This document shows, piece after piece, positions 1 to 10,069 of a stretch of 64,000 bases of DNA. The position numbers were made by a program, and so were the translations under genes. Numbering within the stretch: position 1 is the first letter of the stretch; every line of letters starts with the position of its first letter. Origin of the DNA: Suillus spraguei (lineage: Eukaryota; Basidiomycota; Agaricomycetes; Boletales; Suillaceae). The notes under the pieces were generated by a model. That model did not search any database and had not been told where the DNA came from. It saw only the letters and a program-made list of their open reading frames with translations. Where the stretch lies: NCBI GenBank assembly GCA_016800925.1, contig JABCPU010000168.1, positions 1 through 64,000 on the forward strand, in the 5' to 3' direction.

Positions 1-782
1 TCAGTTTCTTCGTTGAGAAGTGATACCTACTCCACGAGATATCAGAACATTGTCCATGCTGTGTGAAATAAGTGATGGTCAACCAATACTTGTGGTGTTA
101 TGGTCTTGTTATAACACAAATTCATACCTATCAACGTCATAGTATCCTGAACTAACAAAAATATGTCGCGCAAAGATCAAACGATATGGATCTGTATCAC
201 TGGGCACGTCGCTAAAATCTCTCTCACTTTGGCCCTTCCTTCCCTGACACTCGCAGCCTCAGTCTGTATTGAATTTCATAAACATGTTTTTTTCACTATC
301 TAAATGAAAAAGGTCACACATCAAATAACTTTGCTAGGCCGGAGTGCTTGTAAATTCGTCTTTCCTCGACAATCCCCATGTCAAGGCGGTCAGCAGAAAT
401 ACGAAGATTATTGCGATAGTTCACTGATGGAGGTGAGTTCTTTCATTTATGAGTCTACTAGTAGTATACAGTATTTGATAGCCTAAATAGTTTCTCCCTC
501 GTTCCTAGTCCGAACCTCTCTTCGTCTGAGACTCAGTCACAGTGAAAAACTAAACAAAACATTGTCGTCGCTGAGTCCTCTTTCCCTTTTTCGATGCAAG
601 CATATTCACAACATCGAAAGACTCAACAAGCGAGGCAAATCTTATCTTGCAGCCTCGAGGAAAACGTCTTGGATATAAATCTCACTATGCCGGGTCTGCA
701 ACTTGGCCGCATCAGGCCATGGCTGTATTAAAGGAAAGAACACATACACATGTCGAACTGAAGTATGCCGGCCTTGTAAAAT

Positions 783-1005
783 GAATACAAGCCATTATAG
801 GCAACTCGAAGCAGGCATTGGATTCCGACAGAATTCTGGATCACAACAAACATGGTATCGCAGGTCTGGCGTGATCAAAAGTTAGCCCTCGAGGAAATAC
901 CACGAAAATAGCGGACCATTGCACAGTGAATGATGTCCCTGGGTTCAATGAGGTTTAGAACATAGCATAGGAGTTTTGTAGGAAGTGACAATAATCGTGG
1001 TTGTA
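783..1005 (-). pseudogene. F-box gene relic (N-terminal part)
   Basis: Read on the minus strand this stretch resembles the start of the F-box genes at 5760 and 19910: an F-box core with LCYVLNLIEPRDIIHCAMV, then an intron-like gap and the conserved exon-2 start at about 840 (NSVxIQ). The position of the initiator ATG reads ACG, and homology stops soon after exon 2 begins. It is a truncated, non-functional copy. Intact F-box proteins of this kind recruit substrates to SCF ubiquitin ligases, but nothing suggests this copy is made. Confidence 0.55.
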
Positions 1006-1080
1006 GAAGAAGAGAAGACAAGACTTCGAATGTGAAAATTTAGGAGGTCAATCCTTTCGGAGTGCCACTTGTCATATCAC

Positions 1081-1372
1081 TGTTGGACGTAGGCAACGAC
1101 GAAGGGCTCCGTTGTAGTTACTGTATTCGGCACATATTAGTCATCCGAGATTTTCCGTTCTTTCCTTTACTTGCTCTCGTTCATGGTAATACTGCTTCCC
1201 TCAGTCTTTCTATCCGAGACTGAGGGTACGTCCATTCTCTATTATATTTATAGCCAATACTGATTTACTGTAGTATACTTACACCTCTGTGTGTTTAGGT
1301 ACATACTAATATAGTCTTTCTATCTGAGACTGAGGTATACTTACACCTCTGTGTATCTAGCGTGTTTCTACA
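1081..1372. mobile_element. LTR-like insertion (292 bp, TG...CA)
   Basis: The element begins TGTTGG and ends TCTACA. It is flanked by ATCAC (1076-1080) and GTCAC (1373-1377), a 5-bp duplication with one mismatch. The inverted homologous arm at about 19806-19840 runs through the same flanks without it, giving an empty site. Inside are two copies of a short hairpin motif (CAGTCTTTCTAT.GAGACTGAG) and a repeated segment with TATACTTACACCTCTGTG. No coding capacity. I infer a solo LTR or small LTR-derived element. Confidence 0.6.
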
Positions 1373-1751
1373 GTCACTATCACTCGCCTTGGGGGACGTC
1401 TTGAAGGCAGGAGCAAGATAATTTGGACTCGGGACACGAAGACTATCAGGTGGGCTCGTTGTCAGCTATAAGTGTTATTTCAGTGGTGACAAATGGCAAA
1501 CTAGACAAGGACTTGTCGATTTATTTTGCTTCGAGAATCCGTGTAGTATCAAAAATAGCATGAGCGGCACGATGCGCAGACTTGGGTTGGCCCCATAGTT
1601 AGAATACAAACCACAGGTTGGGATACTCAAACTTTCCTTCGCACTTGTGCATTCCTTCTGAACACAACCACTGTAAGTCCTGCTTCTTATCACCCACTAC
1701 AGCACAATAGCTCTCGACCATTCTTCCTGATGGTGAGTTCATTTGTCAAGT

Positions 1752-1771
1752 CGCTTAACTTAAGTTAAGCG
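1752..1771. repeat. 20-bp perfect palindrome
   Basis: CGCTTAACTTAAGTTAAGCG is a perfect 20-bp palindrome lying just before the long hairpin at 1783. Its function is unknown. Confidence 0.9.
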
Positions 1772-1782
1772 CTTTAGGCTTG

Positions 1783-1937
1783 AGTAGCGGGATCTTGCGG
1801 TAGCATTCCATGAATGAACAAAGCCTTGGAGCACGTTCAGTTCATCTGCTAAAGTCTGCTGAAGACTCTAGCAGATGAACTGAACGTACTGCAAGGGTTC
1901 GTTCATTCATGGAATGCTACCGCCAGATCCCGCTACT
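1783..1937. repeat. Long foldback hairpin (two 75-nt arms)
   Basis: Arms 1783-1857 and 1863-1937 are reverse complements with about 7 mismatches in 75 nt, separated by a 5-nt loop (GCTGA). Transcribed from either strand, it would fold into one long, nearly continuous stem. It could be a foldback transposon end pair or a small-RNA precursor. No coding sequence is recognised within it. Confidence 0.85.
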
Positions 1938-2279
1938 GACCAGATTGCAGGTCACTTCGACGGTAACACTACTTTCAGTGGAAGAGTGTATGATTGACAA
2001 GGCAGTCGGAGAAGTTAGTTCTATAGTACAGTGATGTCGTCCCTTTATAGGGTCCGGTAAGACGAGGTGTCCAATCAACGACGTAGTCCAAAATGATGTC
2101 ATCGCATGCTTCATGTGTTGCGTCAGCGTAAAAGGAAATTCCCAGTAAGTGCGATCCTCCATTCATCTATGTTTATGCACCATCACCACTTACGATAATG
2201 TATCTATGCTTGTTGGTTGTTCTTTGACTTTGTTTACTGGTAATGTAGTCGTGAGTTTTCCCGCGAGGTTCAAACCAGA
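1938..2279. other. Unassigned region with a short minus-strand ORF
   Basis: A 63-codon minus-strand ORF (1975-2166) starts with ATG and contains ADATHEACDDIILDYVVDW. I do not recognise it. It may be a gene fragment brought in with the repeats around it; no splice partners were found. Confidence 0.25.
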
Positions 2280-2479
2280 TGACTTACATATCATCTCCCC
2301 AGCAAAATGACCTTGCTCCGCAAGGTAATATTTACAATATCGAAAGACTCTCAGCAAGCAAGGTAACACATCTTACTCTGTGCGTGGGCCAACCTCCGTC
2401 TGGACGGGGAAATGACCCAGATACTAATCTCATCATCATCATCAGTAGTCTACAATTCGGCCACATCAGACCAATGCTG

Positions 2480-2752
2480 CATCAGGAAATTCACACATTC
2501 CTTGACGTGCCCTTATGCAGACTTATTTACACTTAACTGCCTTGGTGAAATTGAATCTACTTGTCCAAAATTTCAATGTGAATGAATTCAGAAAAAAAAA
2601 GTTGAGATATATTAATATACATGTTTTATTGTATTTCGCACTCAAAAAATATAAGATATGCCAGGTGAATGATGTGAGAGAGAGCAAACAAGTTTTGAGA
2701 TAAGTGAGTTAAGCTGATTAAGCATGTTAAGGAATATGTGAATTTCCTGATG
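2480..2752 (+). mobile_element. TIR element (MITE-like), copy A, 273 bp
   Basis: It begins CATCAGGAAATTCACACATT and ends with the reverse complement; inverted repeats are about 30 bp. The interior is AT-rich with no transposase. It interrupts an F-box relic. The related copy at about 26232-26250 reads straight through (GAATACAGCATTGG on its plus strand), whereas here the element sits between two copies of CA/TG, so the target duplication is 2 bp. Copies B (7762-8033) and C (23622-23894) are nearly identical. Confidence 0.85.
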
Positions 2753-3056
2753 TGTATTCAAAGGAAGAGCACGTACCCATGTCACAGTAAACAGATCCTG
2801 CTCCAAGAATATCCTGGAGCCATTTGTCGGAAAACGTGTATGACAGATGGTTGCAGCATATGCACGATTCGAGAACATGTCTTCATCGATGCAGACAGGC
2901 ATCTGATCTGGCTTGCAAATGAGAAGATCCGGTGAGTTGGCGTCATTGATACATTGCGAACGAGCAATGACTCGCTTATTGAAGTCCCAGATGTGCACAT
3001 AGAAGTAACCTCCAGTGGAGAGCTCTTCCGGTTTTTGACCAAGATCGGGAAATTGT
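2753..3056 (-). pseudogene. F-box protein C-terminal fragment
   Basis: The minus strand encodes the C-terminal segment also seen at 25945-26250 (HIWDFNKRVIARSQCIND, later RIFLEQD). The fragment begins abruptly at about 3056, where the sequence jumps to material matching about 24250 of the other arm. The counterpart of about 24.26-25.94 kb is therefore missing here, and a deletion is the simplest reading. The downstream end is split by element copy A. It is a relic. Confidence 0.65.
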
Positions 3057-4056
3057 TTATGGGTTCACTGTAACACCTGGGTTGGTATTACTTTGCAAAA
3101 CATGTCCATAGGTATGCAAGAGGGAAAATACTGGAAAACCTTCCAATCAAGCTGGAGAAGCAAACAGCGGCCTGAGAGTACTGCCAACTTTGATTTCTGT
3201 AATATAACATAACATCATTTTGAATAAGTAACTTAGAGTTAACATTCATTCCCGCAGTGGTTTCTACAGTGATTATTTTCTACACCTACAATATCTGCCA
3301 GATCTCGTTTTCACTCGTGAATTCATTCTAGGTGGGATTGACATGGTTAAGGAATTCAAACCAACATATTGATCATTTGATTTATACTGAAATTTCATAG
3401 TGCCAATGCTGGAGGGTGTATCATTGTATGTCACTCATTGAAATATAGCACCATGTAGTCTGAGAATATTGTATAGGCACGTTACTTGCACTCAAGGGCT
3501 CAGGTCCATCGGGCATACATGCGTACCAGCAGACCATAGTGTCACAGTAAAGAACATGGAAGCACTAAACAAAAAATTGTCGTCGCTGAGTCCTCTTTCC
3601 CTTTTTGATACAAGCATATTTATGACATCAAAAGACTCTCAACAAGCAAGGTAATACATCTTACTTTGTGTGTGGCCCAGCCTCTATCAGGACGAGGGAA
3701 ATGACCTGGATATGAATCTGATTGTGCTGAGCCTGCAATTTGGCCACATCAGGGCTATCAAGATATGTTCCTCTTATCATCATTACATACTTATCATACA
3801 CGTTTCATCCACGTTCATATTTTCGTTCTCAGTTCAAATGATCCTCTAATATTCAGCATCCATAGAATTCTTTTCCCTCAGTCTTTCCAACTAAGACCGA
3901 GGTGAGCTACTTACTACGACTTGAACATCATACTTAGTACTAATGATGTATAGTTCTCACTCTCTCGTTTCTAGGTATGAACCTGTCATAGTGTAGTCTT
4001 TCCAACTAAGACTGAGTTCTCACTCTCTCATTTCTAGTCCGAGCCTCTTCAGATCT
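3057..4056. repeat. Duplicated intergenic segment of the left arm
   Basis: No gene is present. About 3057-3410 and 3480-3780 are inverted copies of 23895-24255 and 23280-23560. Within it, 3870-4020 carries two copies of a short inverted motif around CTTTCCAACTAAGAC.GAG, similar in style to the motif in the 1081 insertion. The counterpart at 23.27 kb lacks about 280 bp present here, but I could not find a convincing target duplication. Confidence 0.6.
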
Positions 4057-5760
4057 TCACAAGGCCATGGCTGTACTAAAGGGAAGAACACATACCCATG
4101 TCAAAGTAAGTCGATCCTGTTCCAAGAATATCCTGGAGACAAACATTGAAAAAGGTGTATGACAGATGGTCACAGTGTATGCATGATTCGAGAACATCTC
4201 TTTGCCGAAGGAGTCAGGCATTGGACCTGGCTTGCAAATGAGACAATCCAGTGAGTTGGGGTCATTGATACATTCCGAACAAGCAATGAATCGCTGATTG
4301 AAGTTCCAGATGTGCATGTAGAAGTAACCCTGAGCAGGGAGTTCTTCCAGTCTTTGACCAGGATCAGGAATACGATCTTGGGGAAGAGCATAGGCCATTT
4401 TGCTACCAAACACACTGATATTGTGGGTGAAGTGATGCGGAAAGTAGTACATGTGCTGAGGTCCCCAGTCTGACCAAGGAATCTCGATGGGCATATCCAA
4501 ATTCAGGGCTGCGTCAGAGAAGATGGCCATATTGACAACTAGGATAACACCCTTTCCCGCCAAAACAATTTCTAGAACCATAATCTGCGACTCCAGGGAG
4601 GGCACATAGCTGGGCATGAGTTCTGGGTGTGCCGGTTCACCATGGAATAATGGGTGGCCATGAATATAGGTTTGGGTTCTGTATGGATTAAGATTTTTGG
4701 GAAGGTGATATGTGATTTGGCATTGAGGTGACCCATCAAGCCCTTGTAACACGTACAAGGATATCGAGTCTTCTGAGCTAGTAGCAATGATCTTCTGTTC
4801 ATCAACTACGTAGAAATCGCCTTCTTTATCACATAAAAATGCTGCTTATGCTGAGCAGCAGAATTTTCACAAACAGAGGGAACTTACATTATTTGCATAT
4901 CCATTCCTCCAATTGATCACTTGTATGAATGTGCCAAACACACAATCTCTAGCCTCTATGTCATAGAAGGCAAATGTATGATCACCACAGATTATATGTA
5001 GGGTCCGTCACAAAAGCAACACAGCAACAGCCAGGTGCATCAAAGGTATGTTTGCACTCCAAGAAAGTGCACACAGCATTCAAATGCGGACGCTGGAATG
5101 ATGAACCCAGTTGAAATTCTACCAAAAAGATATGGTGATCTTGTTCCGCATTGGTCACAGTGAACCAATTAACTGAAGAAAATACAGCTATAAGATCCTG
5201 CAGAGGGTCGAAGGTAACACAGCTTGGCCACTGGTGTTGTGGATACAAATCATTTAGAGACCACTGGGATGTCCAGGAGAGTTTGGGATTCGTACCGCAG
5301 TCCTGAGTACAGAATTTTCCCAATGACATGTCTGTCCACCAAAGCCCACATTTCACAGACTGGGATGGTGGGGGAATGTCTGGAGTATATCGCAAGGTAG
5401 TAGCAAGTGCTGTTTCAAATATAATGTTTGCATGGAAGTCAGGTTGCCGCATAATAGATGCCAATTTCTTGAGTGAACACATCTTTCTGGAAATGCTATC
5501 CGAGTTTGTGGTAGCAGTCTCGGTACTAATCAAGCCCTGGGCGTAAATTTCAAGCTTGTATTGGACTTCAACAGAATTCTGAACCACAATCAAAAAGGTG
5601 TTGCAGGTCTAGCATGATCAAACATTGGAACTGAGGAAATGTGGGACCATGAAAAATAGCAGACCATTGCACAGTGACTAATGTCCCTGGGATTGAGGAG
5701 TATTAGAATGTAGCATATGAGCTCTGTAGGAAGAGACAGGAATGAAACCGCCATTGTCAT
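4057..5760 (-). pseudogene. F-box protein gene, left copy (frameshifted)
   Basis: Exon 1 (5665-5760) starts at ATG and encodes a 32-residue F-box start with SLPTELICYILILLNPRDI. An intron of about 86 nt with a weak donor (GTCTGC) leads to exon 2 from 5578 (NSVEVQYKLEIYAQGL...). The remaining domain, rich in W, C and P, is typical of Agaricomycete F-box proteins. A 4-nt excess near 4991-5000 relative to the right copy breaks the frame (CCCTACATATAATC against CCCTATAATC), and a final segment runs to 4057. The family would act as substrate receptors of SCF E3 ligases. This copy is probably dead or truncated to about 235 residues. It has its closest relative at 21105-23276, in inverted orientation. 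Confidence 0.7.
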
Positions 5761-6551
5761 GGTTGTAGAAGAAGAGAGGATTTCAAAAATGAAAATTTAG
5801 GGTCGATGTCTGGACCGATTTGATTAGAATGCTGCTACTGAAGTTACATATAGTTAGCTGGTGCTCTCAGAAGCAGGGTATGTACAACCCCACATTGCTC
5901 TCTCCAATACCACTCCAGAATAAATTCATCTTGGACAGCAATGGGAGCCGAGCATTGATGAAGAACCCCCAGTTTCATGACCATGCAAAACACATCTGCA
6001 TGCACTATCATTTATCCACGACCTCATTAATGATAGAATCATTGTCATCCCTTACATACCCATCATAGCTGATATTTTCGCAAAATCATTACCTCGAAAT
6101 GGAAATGTTTTCCACGGTCACCGTTACTCTCTTGCACTCTGCTTGTCCTCAAATGATAGTACTGTTGAACATGATGCAGATAACACAAAGATCGAATGAT
6201 ATGCATCTGAGTGGGAGTATCACAATACGTTCTTCATACATGTTTCATTTTACATAGTCTGATCACTGATCCTACACGTCACCTTATCGTTCTCCCAGGT
6301 CATCTCAACAATGTCTTTTTATTCCTATCATCTCCCCAGTGAGTTCTTTCATTATGAGTCTACTATACATTATCTAATAGCCTGCATAGTTTCTCTCTCG
6401 TTCCTAGTCTGAGCCTCTCATCATTTGAGAGGAGTCACAGTAAAAAACGCAAAAGCACTAAACAAAACATTGTCACCGCTGAGTCCTCTTTCCCTTTTTC
6501 GATACAAGCATATTCGCAACATTGAAAGACTCGACAAGCAACGCAAATCTT

Positions 6552-6571
6552 GTGTGTGTGTGTGAGTGTGT
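6552..6571. repeat. TG microsatellite
   Basis: An interrupted TG run; the matching position in the right arm (20281-20307) is a longer, pure CA run on the opposite strand. Confidence 0.8.
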
Positions 6572-6692
6572 GGCCCAGCCTCGAGGAAAACAACCTGGAT
6601 ATAAATCTCACTATGCCAAGTCTGCAACTTGGCCATATCAGGCCATGGCTGTATTAAAGGAAAGAACACATACACATGTCAAACTGAAGTAT

Positions 6693-7167
6693 TGTCACAA
6701 CCCACAAACAAATTAACGCAAGGGCAGAGACTAGGACTCAAACTAAGGTTATCACCAGGAAAAAGAGAGGAGCAAGGACGTCTTGGATTGCTACTATGTA
6801 GATACAAGAGGTTTGAACTAAAGAACTACTACAGTGAAACTAGCTAACTATATACACATATTGAAACTGAGATGTAAACTGAGTTTGAAATTACTAGCCA
6901 ATCATAAAATAGAAACGAGAATCGTATGATGTGATAGTTGTGACATTGTTATGACATCATATTCTAGAAGGTTCTAAGATCATGTGATACTATCTTATCT
7001 TATCTTATCCGATAGCATCATAAAAATCTCTTCATCTTCATCAGGAAGTTCGGTTATAGAAGCGGATATGGGGATTTCGATAGGATTTGGGTTTGTCTTA
7101 GCGCTGGTTTTAGATGCTTTAGGGAAATTGAGAAAAGAGTAATGATTTGTATTTGGAATTCATGACA
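6693..7167. mobile_element. Solo LTR (475 bp) with AGTAT target duplication
   Basis: It begins TGTCACAACC and ends TTCATGACA, with short inverted termini (TGTCA/TGACA). It is flanked on both sides by AGTAT (6688-6692 and 7168-7172). The uninterrupted sequence ...CTGAAGTATGCCGGCC occurs at about 757-775, confirming an empty site with one AGTAT. No internal retrotransposon sequence remains, so this is a solo LTR left by LTR-LTR recombination. The family (Copia or Gypsy) cannot be told from the LTR alone. Confidence 0.85.
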
Positions 7168-7179
7168 AGTATGCCGGCC

Positions 7180-7405
7180 TTGTACATTGAATACAAGCCA
7201 TTGTAGGCAATTTGAAGCAAACATTGGATTTCAACAGAATTCTGGATCACAACAAAAAGGGTATCGCAGGTCTGGCGTGATCAAAATCCTAAGCCCTCGA
7301 GGAAATACCACAAAAATAGCGGACCATTGCACACCGAATGATGTCCCTGGGTTCAAGGAGGCTTACAATATAGCGTAGGAGTTCTGTAGGAAGCAACAAT
7401 AATCC
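7180..7405 (-). pseudogene. F-box gene relic (N-terminal part)
   Basis: A second minus-strand truncated F-box start, matching the relics at 783-1005 and 19910. It includes the F-box core up to CAMVRYF and the first codons of exon 2. It was cut by the solo LTR insertion at 6693-7167, which lies downstream in the same duplicated unit. Confidence 0.55.
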
Positions 7406-7618
7406 ATTTGCGCATGAGCGGGATGATGCGCAGACCTGGGCCAGCCCCATAGTTGGAATACAAACCACAGCTTAAAATACTTAAACCTTCCTTCACACTC
7501 GTGCATTTGTTATTCTTAACCAAACACAACCACTGTAAGTCCTGCTTTTCATCACTCCGCTGTACCTAGTAGGACTCAACACCTCAATCTGGTGTTTTCA
7601 CCGACAGAGAGAAATGGA

Positions 7619-7700
7619 CTATTGTCATTATGTAGGTTATTCCCATTGACAGCATCATTTCTCATGCTGTCAATGGGAATAACCTACATAACAACAATAG
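7619..7700. repeat. Hairpin with 37-nt arms
   Basis: Arms 7619-7655 and 7664-7700 are complementary with 2 mismatches in 37 nt and an 8-nt loop (CATTTCTC). It has the same style as the larger hairpin at 1783. It lies between an F-box relic and TIR element copy B. A small-RNA precursor or a foldback element is possible. Confidence 0.85.
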
Positions 7701-7761
7701 TTTTCTACCACCAACATGTGGCAGGGGAGTGTCAGGACACACAGGAATACACATATATCCA

Positions 7762-8033
7762 CATCAGGAAATTCACACATTCCTTAACATGCTTAATCAG
7801 CTTAACTCACTTATCTCAAAACTTGTTTGCTCTCTCTCACATCATTCACCTGGCATATCTTATATTTTTTGAGTGCGAAATACAATAAAACATGTATATT
7901 AATATATCTCAACTTTTTTTTCTGAATTCATTCACATTGAAATTTTGGACAAGTAGATTCAATTTCACCAAGGCAGTTAAGTGTAAATAAGTCCGCATAA
8001 GGGCACGTCAAGGAATGTGTGAATTTCCTGATG
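7762..8033 (-). mobile_element. TIR element (MITE-like), copy B, 272 bp
   Basis: Reverse orientation of copy A. The same CATCAGG...CCTGATG termini are present, and it is flanked by CA on both sides, consistent with the 2-bp target duplication seen at copies A and C. Its interior is nearly identical to the other two copies, which suggests recent spread or shared duplication. Confidence 0.85.
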
Positions 8034-8062
8034 CAGCTGGCAGGAACATCAGAACGGGCTTT

Positions 8063-8190
8063 TGTAAGCATGGCAGCTTACCTGATTCCCATAATCAGTA
8101 CATATACCACTGCTGATGCTGAAAGCTAAGCTTTCAGTATTTCACCTTTTGGTATAACGGTTATGCGGGCGGCGGTCTGACCATGTTACA
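8063..8190 (+). mobile_element. 128-bp TG...CA element, copy 1
   Basis: It begins TGTAAGC and ends CATGTTACA and is flanked by perfect GCTTT duplications (8058-8062, 8191-8195). It contains four successive short hairpins: GTAAGC/GCTTAC, CTGATT/AATCAG, CTGAAAGC/GCTTTCAG and a CACC/GGTA stem. A second copy lies at 12488-12616. TG...CA ends and 5-bp duplications are the hallmarks of integrase-mandated LTR insertion, so a very short solo LTR is my best reading. Confidence 0.8.
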
Positions 8191-8195
8191 GCTTT

Positions 8196-8898
8196 GGTTC
8201 TTGGAGCCGTCTCCCGGATCCCATGGCAGATGGTCGCCGCAGGTCAAGTCCGCAGGTCAGATCGTAGCCACGAGTTTACGGCAAGTGAAGAGTCTCGTCT
8301 GGCACAAGCATTGGCGAATCCGAGGTAGTTGGGGGTTGGTGCCTTACGGTTGACTACGAGTTTAGGCTCAATACAAATACTTTTGAGGGTACTCGCTTAG
8401 TCAGCAGAAACCCAACATCGGACTTCAAAATAAGTTGCGAACCGTAATTGTCCACCATATGTTCGGCCCAGTTTTCATCCCGTTATGTTTCATACTGACA
8501 TGTTTTCTTTCCTACTCTACCTGTATGTTAAGAGAGCGTTCCCCGCCGTACATTACATAAGAAAGCCTTCCCGTCCTAAATTTCTCTGGATTATCATCTA
8601 CAACTTGCTGCTCATGTGCATGAAGGACTGTCAGGAATTATTCCTTTGTTTGGTCTTGTCTCTATGTACGAGACTCACCAACAGCGCCAAATTTACCAAT
8701 ATTCTTAGTAACCTGTCTAGACTTGTCTTCGACCTGCCTGTGGGTTTCTATATCTGCTATAAATCTGCTGGCAACGTTGCATGCAGAGAAGTGATTGTTA
8801 GCGCTGTGCGATCATCACCGTGGTCAGTGGTTTGGTTACCTTAGTCACTCGACACCACGCTGTGTGCAACTTTCAGGAGAAAACGCAACGACACAGAT
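8196..8898. other. No gene recognised
   Basis: Upstream region of the gene at 8899. A 119-codon plus-strand ORF at 8485-8844 has low-complexity hydrophobic content and no recognisable domain; I do not consider it a gene. Confidence 0.4.
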
Positions 8899-10069
8899 AT
8901 GCCTTCTCATAGAGATAATGACAGCCGTTCGCATGACCGGTCACGCTCCACACATAGAAGAGAACGCTCGCCCACCCCAGAAAGCGGCGACGACCTTCCA
9001 CGAGGCGTTTCGCCCATATCAGAATCGGACTACTTTTTGAAAAACACAGAGTTTAGAATATGGCTAAAGGAGGAGAAACACAAGGTCTGTCCTGCGCTAC
9101 GCTTTCCTGAATCGAGGAAACAATGCTAAGTGTCTATCTGACAGTACTTTGACGAGCTCTCGAGTGAGAAAGCCAGGAGGTGAGTATCATGATTAAGATA
9201 TTTTTGCAAGGTTGCTCAAGAGGAATGTGGCAGTTACTTTCGAAAGTTTGTAAAGGTAAGAAAATACACGAGCTATTCGATTTGTGTGCTAAGTATGCGA
9301 TACAAGGCATGGAACAGGGCGAAACTACCGAGTAAGCCTTCTTCAGTATTCTATATCGACCAATCCTGACAATCCTGACCGGCGTCTAGAGTCCCTATAC
9401 TCTGAGGCCGAGTCCCACATATCAGCAGCAGCAAACCAAACGGCTTACAAATGGTCCTTCGCATCCAAGGGCTCAAATGTGGATGCAGAAACCTTGAAAG
9501 CCGTTCGAGAAGAAGTCGATTCTGCTACGTACCGGAATGCCACTAGTTCATCCTATGGTGGTGGAAGTCGGAGTCGCATGCACGGCCCAACTCTCCCTTC
9601 AGCGTCAGATCGGATCCTCGCACGGGAAGCTGCATCAGAATATCAAGCAGCGGAACATACATGAAGCGTAAGCGAGATCGCGCAGAAGCAAAGGAGCGAT
9701 TGAGGACACTGTGGGACCGAGAGAGGTTGGTAAGGAGGGTATGCTGGAGAAGAAGCGCGCTCGGAGAGAGGCCGACCGTTCATTTAGGGAGAAAGGTGAT
9801 GATGCTTCGAAGCCGACGAATCAACCCTCCTTGGTGGTGGGGATAGTTTCAGGGACCAGTATGTCTTGTGCCCTTGGTTTTCATTTTAATGCTGACATCA
9901 TAATAGCATTGCTCGGCGAGATGCAGCACGGAAACGATTTGAGGAGAAGCGTGCTACAGGGAGAGAAGACAAAACCGCTGGTGTACGCGAACGTGCTGTA
10001 GCCTTACGAGAGAAGGACAAGGCTACGATGGACATGTTCCAACAGCTGGCAAAGCAGAGATTCGGTTAG
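8899..10069 (+). CDS. Conserved charged nuclear-type protein of unknown function, with apparent frameshifts
   Basis: The protein starts with an Arg/Ser/Asp-rich tail (MPSHRDNDSRSHDRSRS), then a conserved block PISESDYFLKNTEFRIWL and a KYFDELSSEKARSYFRKF region spread over tiny exons (8899-9084, 9145-9179, 9234-9255, 9307-9331, 9390 onward). The C-terminal half is a highly charged helical segment (AEAKER, GMLEKKRARREADRSF, REKDKATMDMFQQLAKQRFG) ending at TAG 10067-10069 after an intron from about 9858 to 9907. I remember similar uncharacterised basidiomycete proteins but no function; an RNA-processing role is only suggested by composition. Three single-base deficits, near 9668, 9699 and 9808, shift the frame in otherwise well-kept sequence. 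Either the allele is broken or the assembly has indels. Confidence 0.65.

Noticed and set aside
2515..2703. 62-codon ORF (also at 23657-23845)
   Set aside because: It lies wholly within the TIR element and encodes low-complexity sequence without transposase features.
3760..4060. A further insertion in the left arm relative to 23.27 kb
   Set aside because: Extra sequence of about 280 bp with inverted motifs is present, but no convincing target duplication or terminal motif could be defined.
8063..8190. tRNA-derived SINE or U1-like snRNA
   Set aside because: A TGGTATAACGG box-A-like string and a CTTACCTG string are present, but there is no box B or Sm-site context, and the 5-bp duplications with TG...CA ends fit an LTR-type insertion better.
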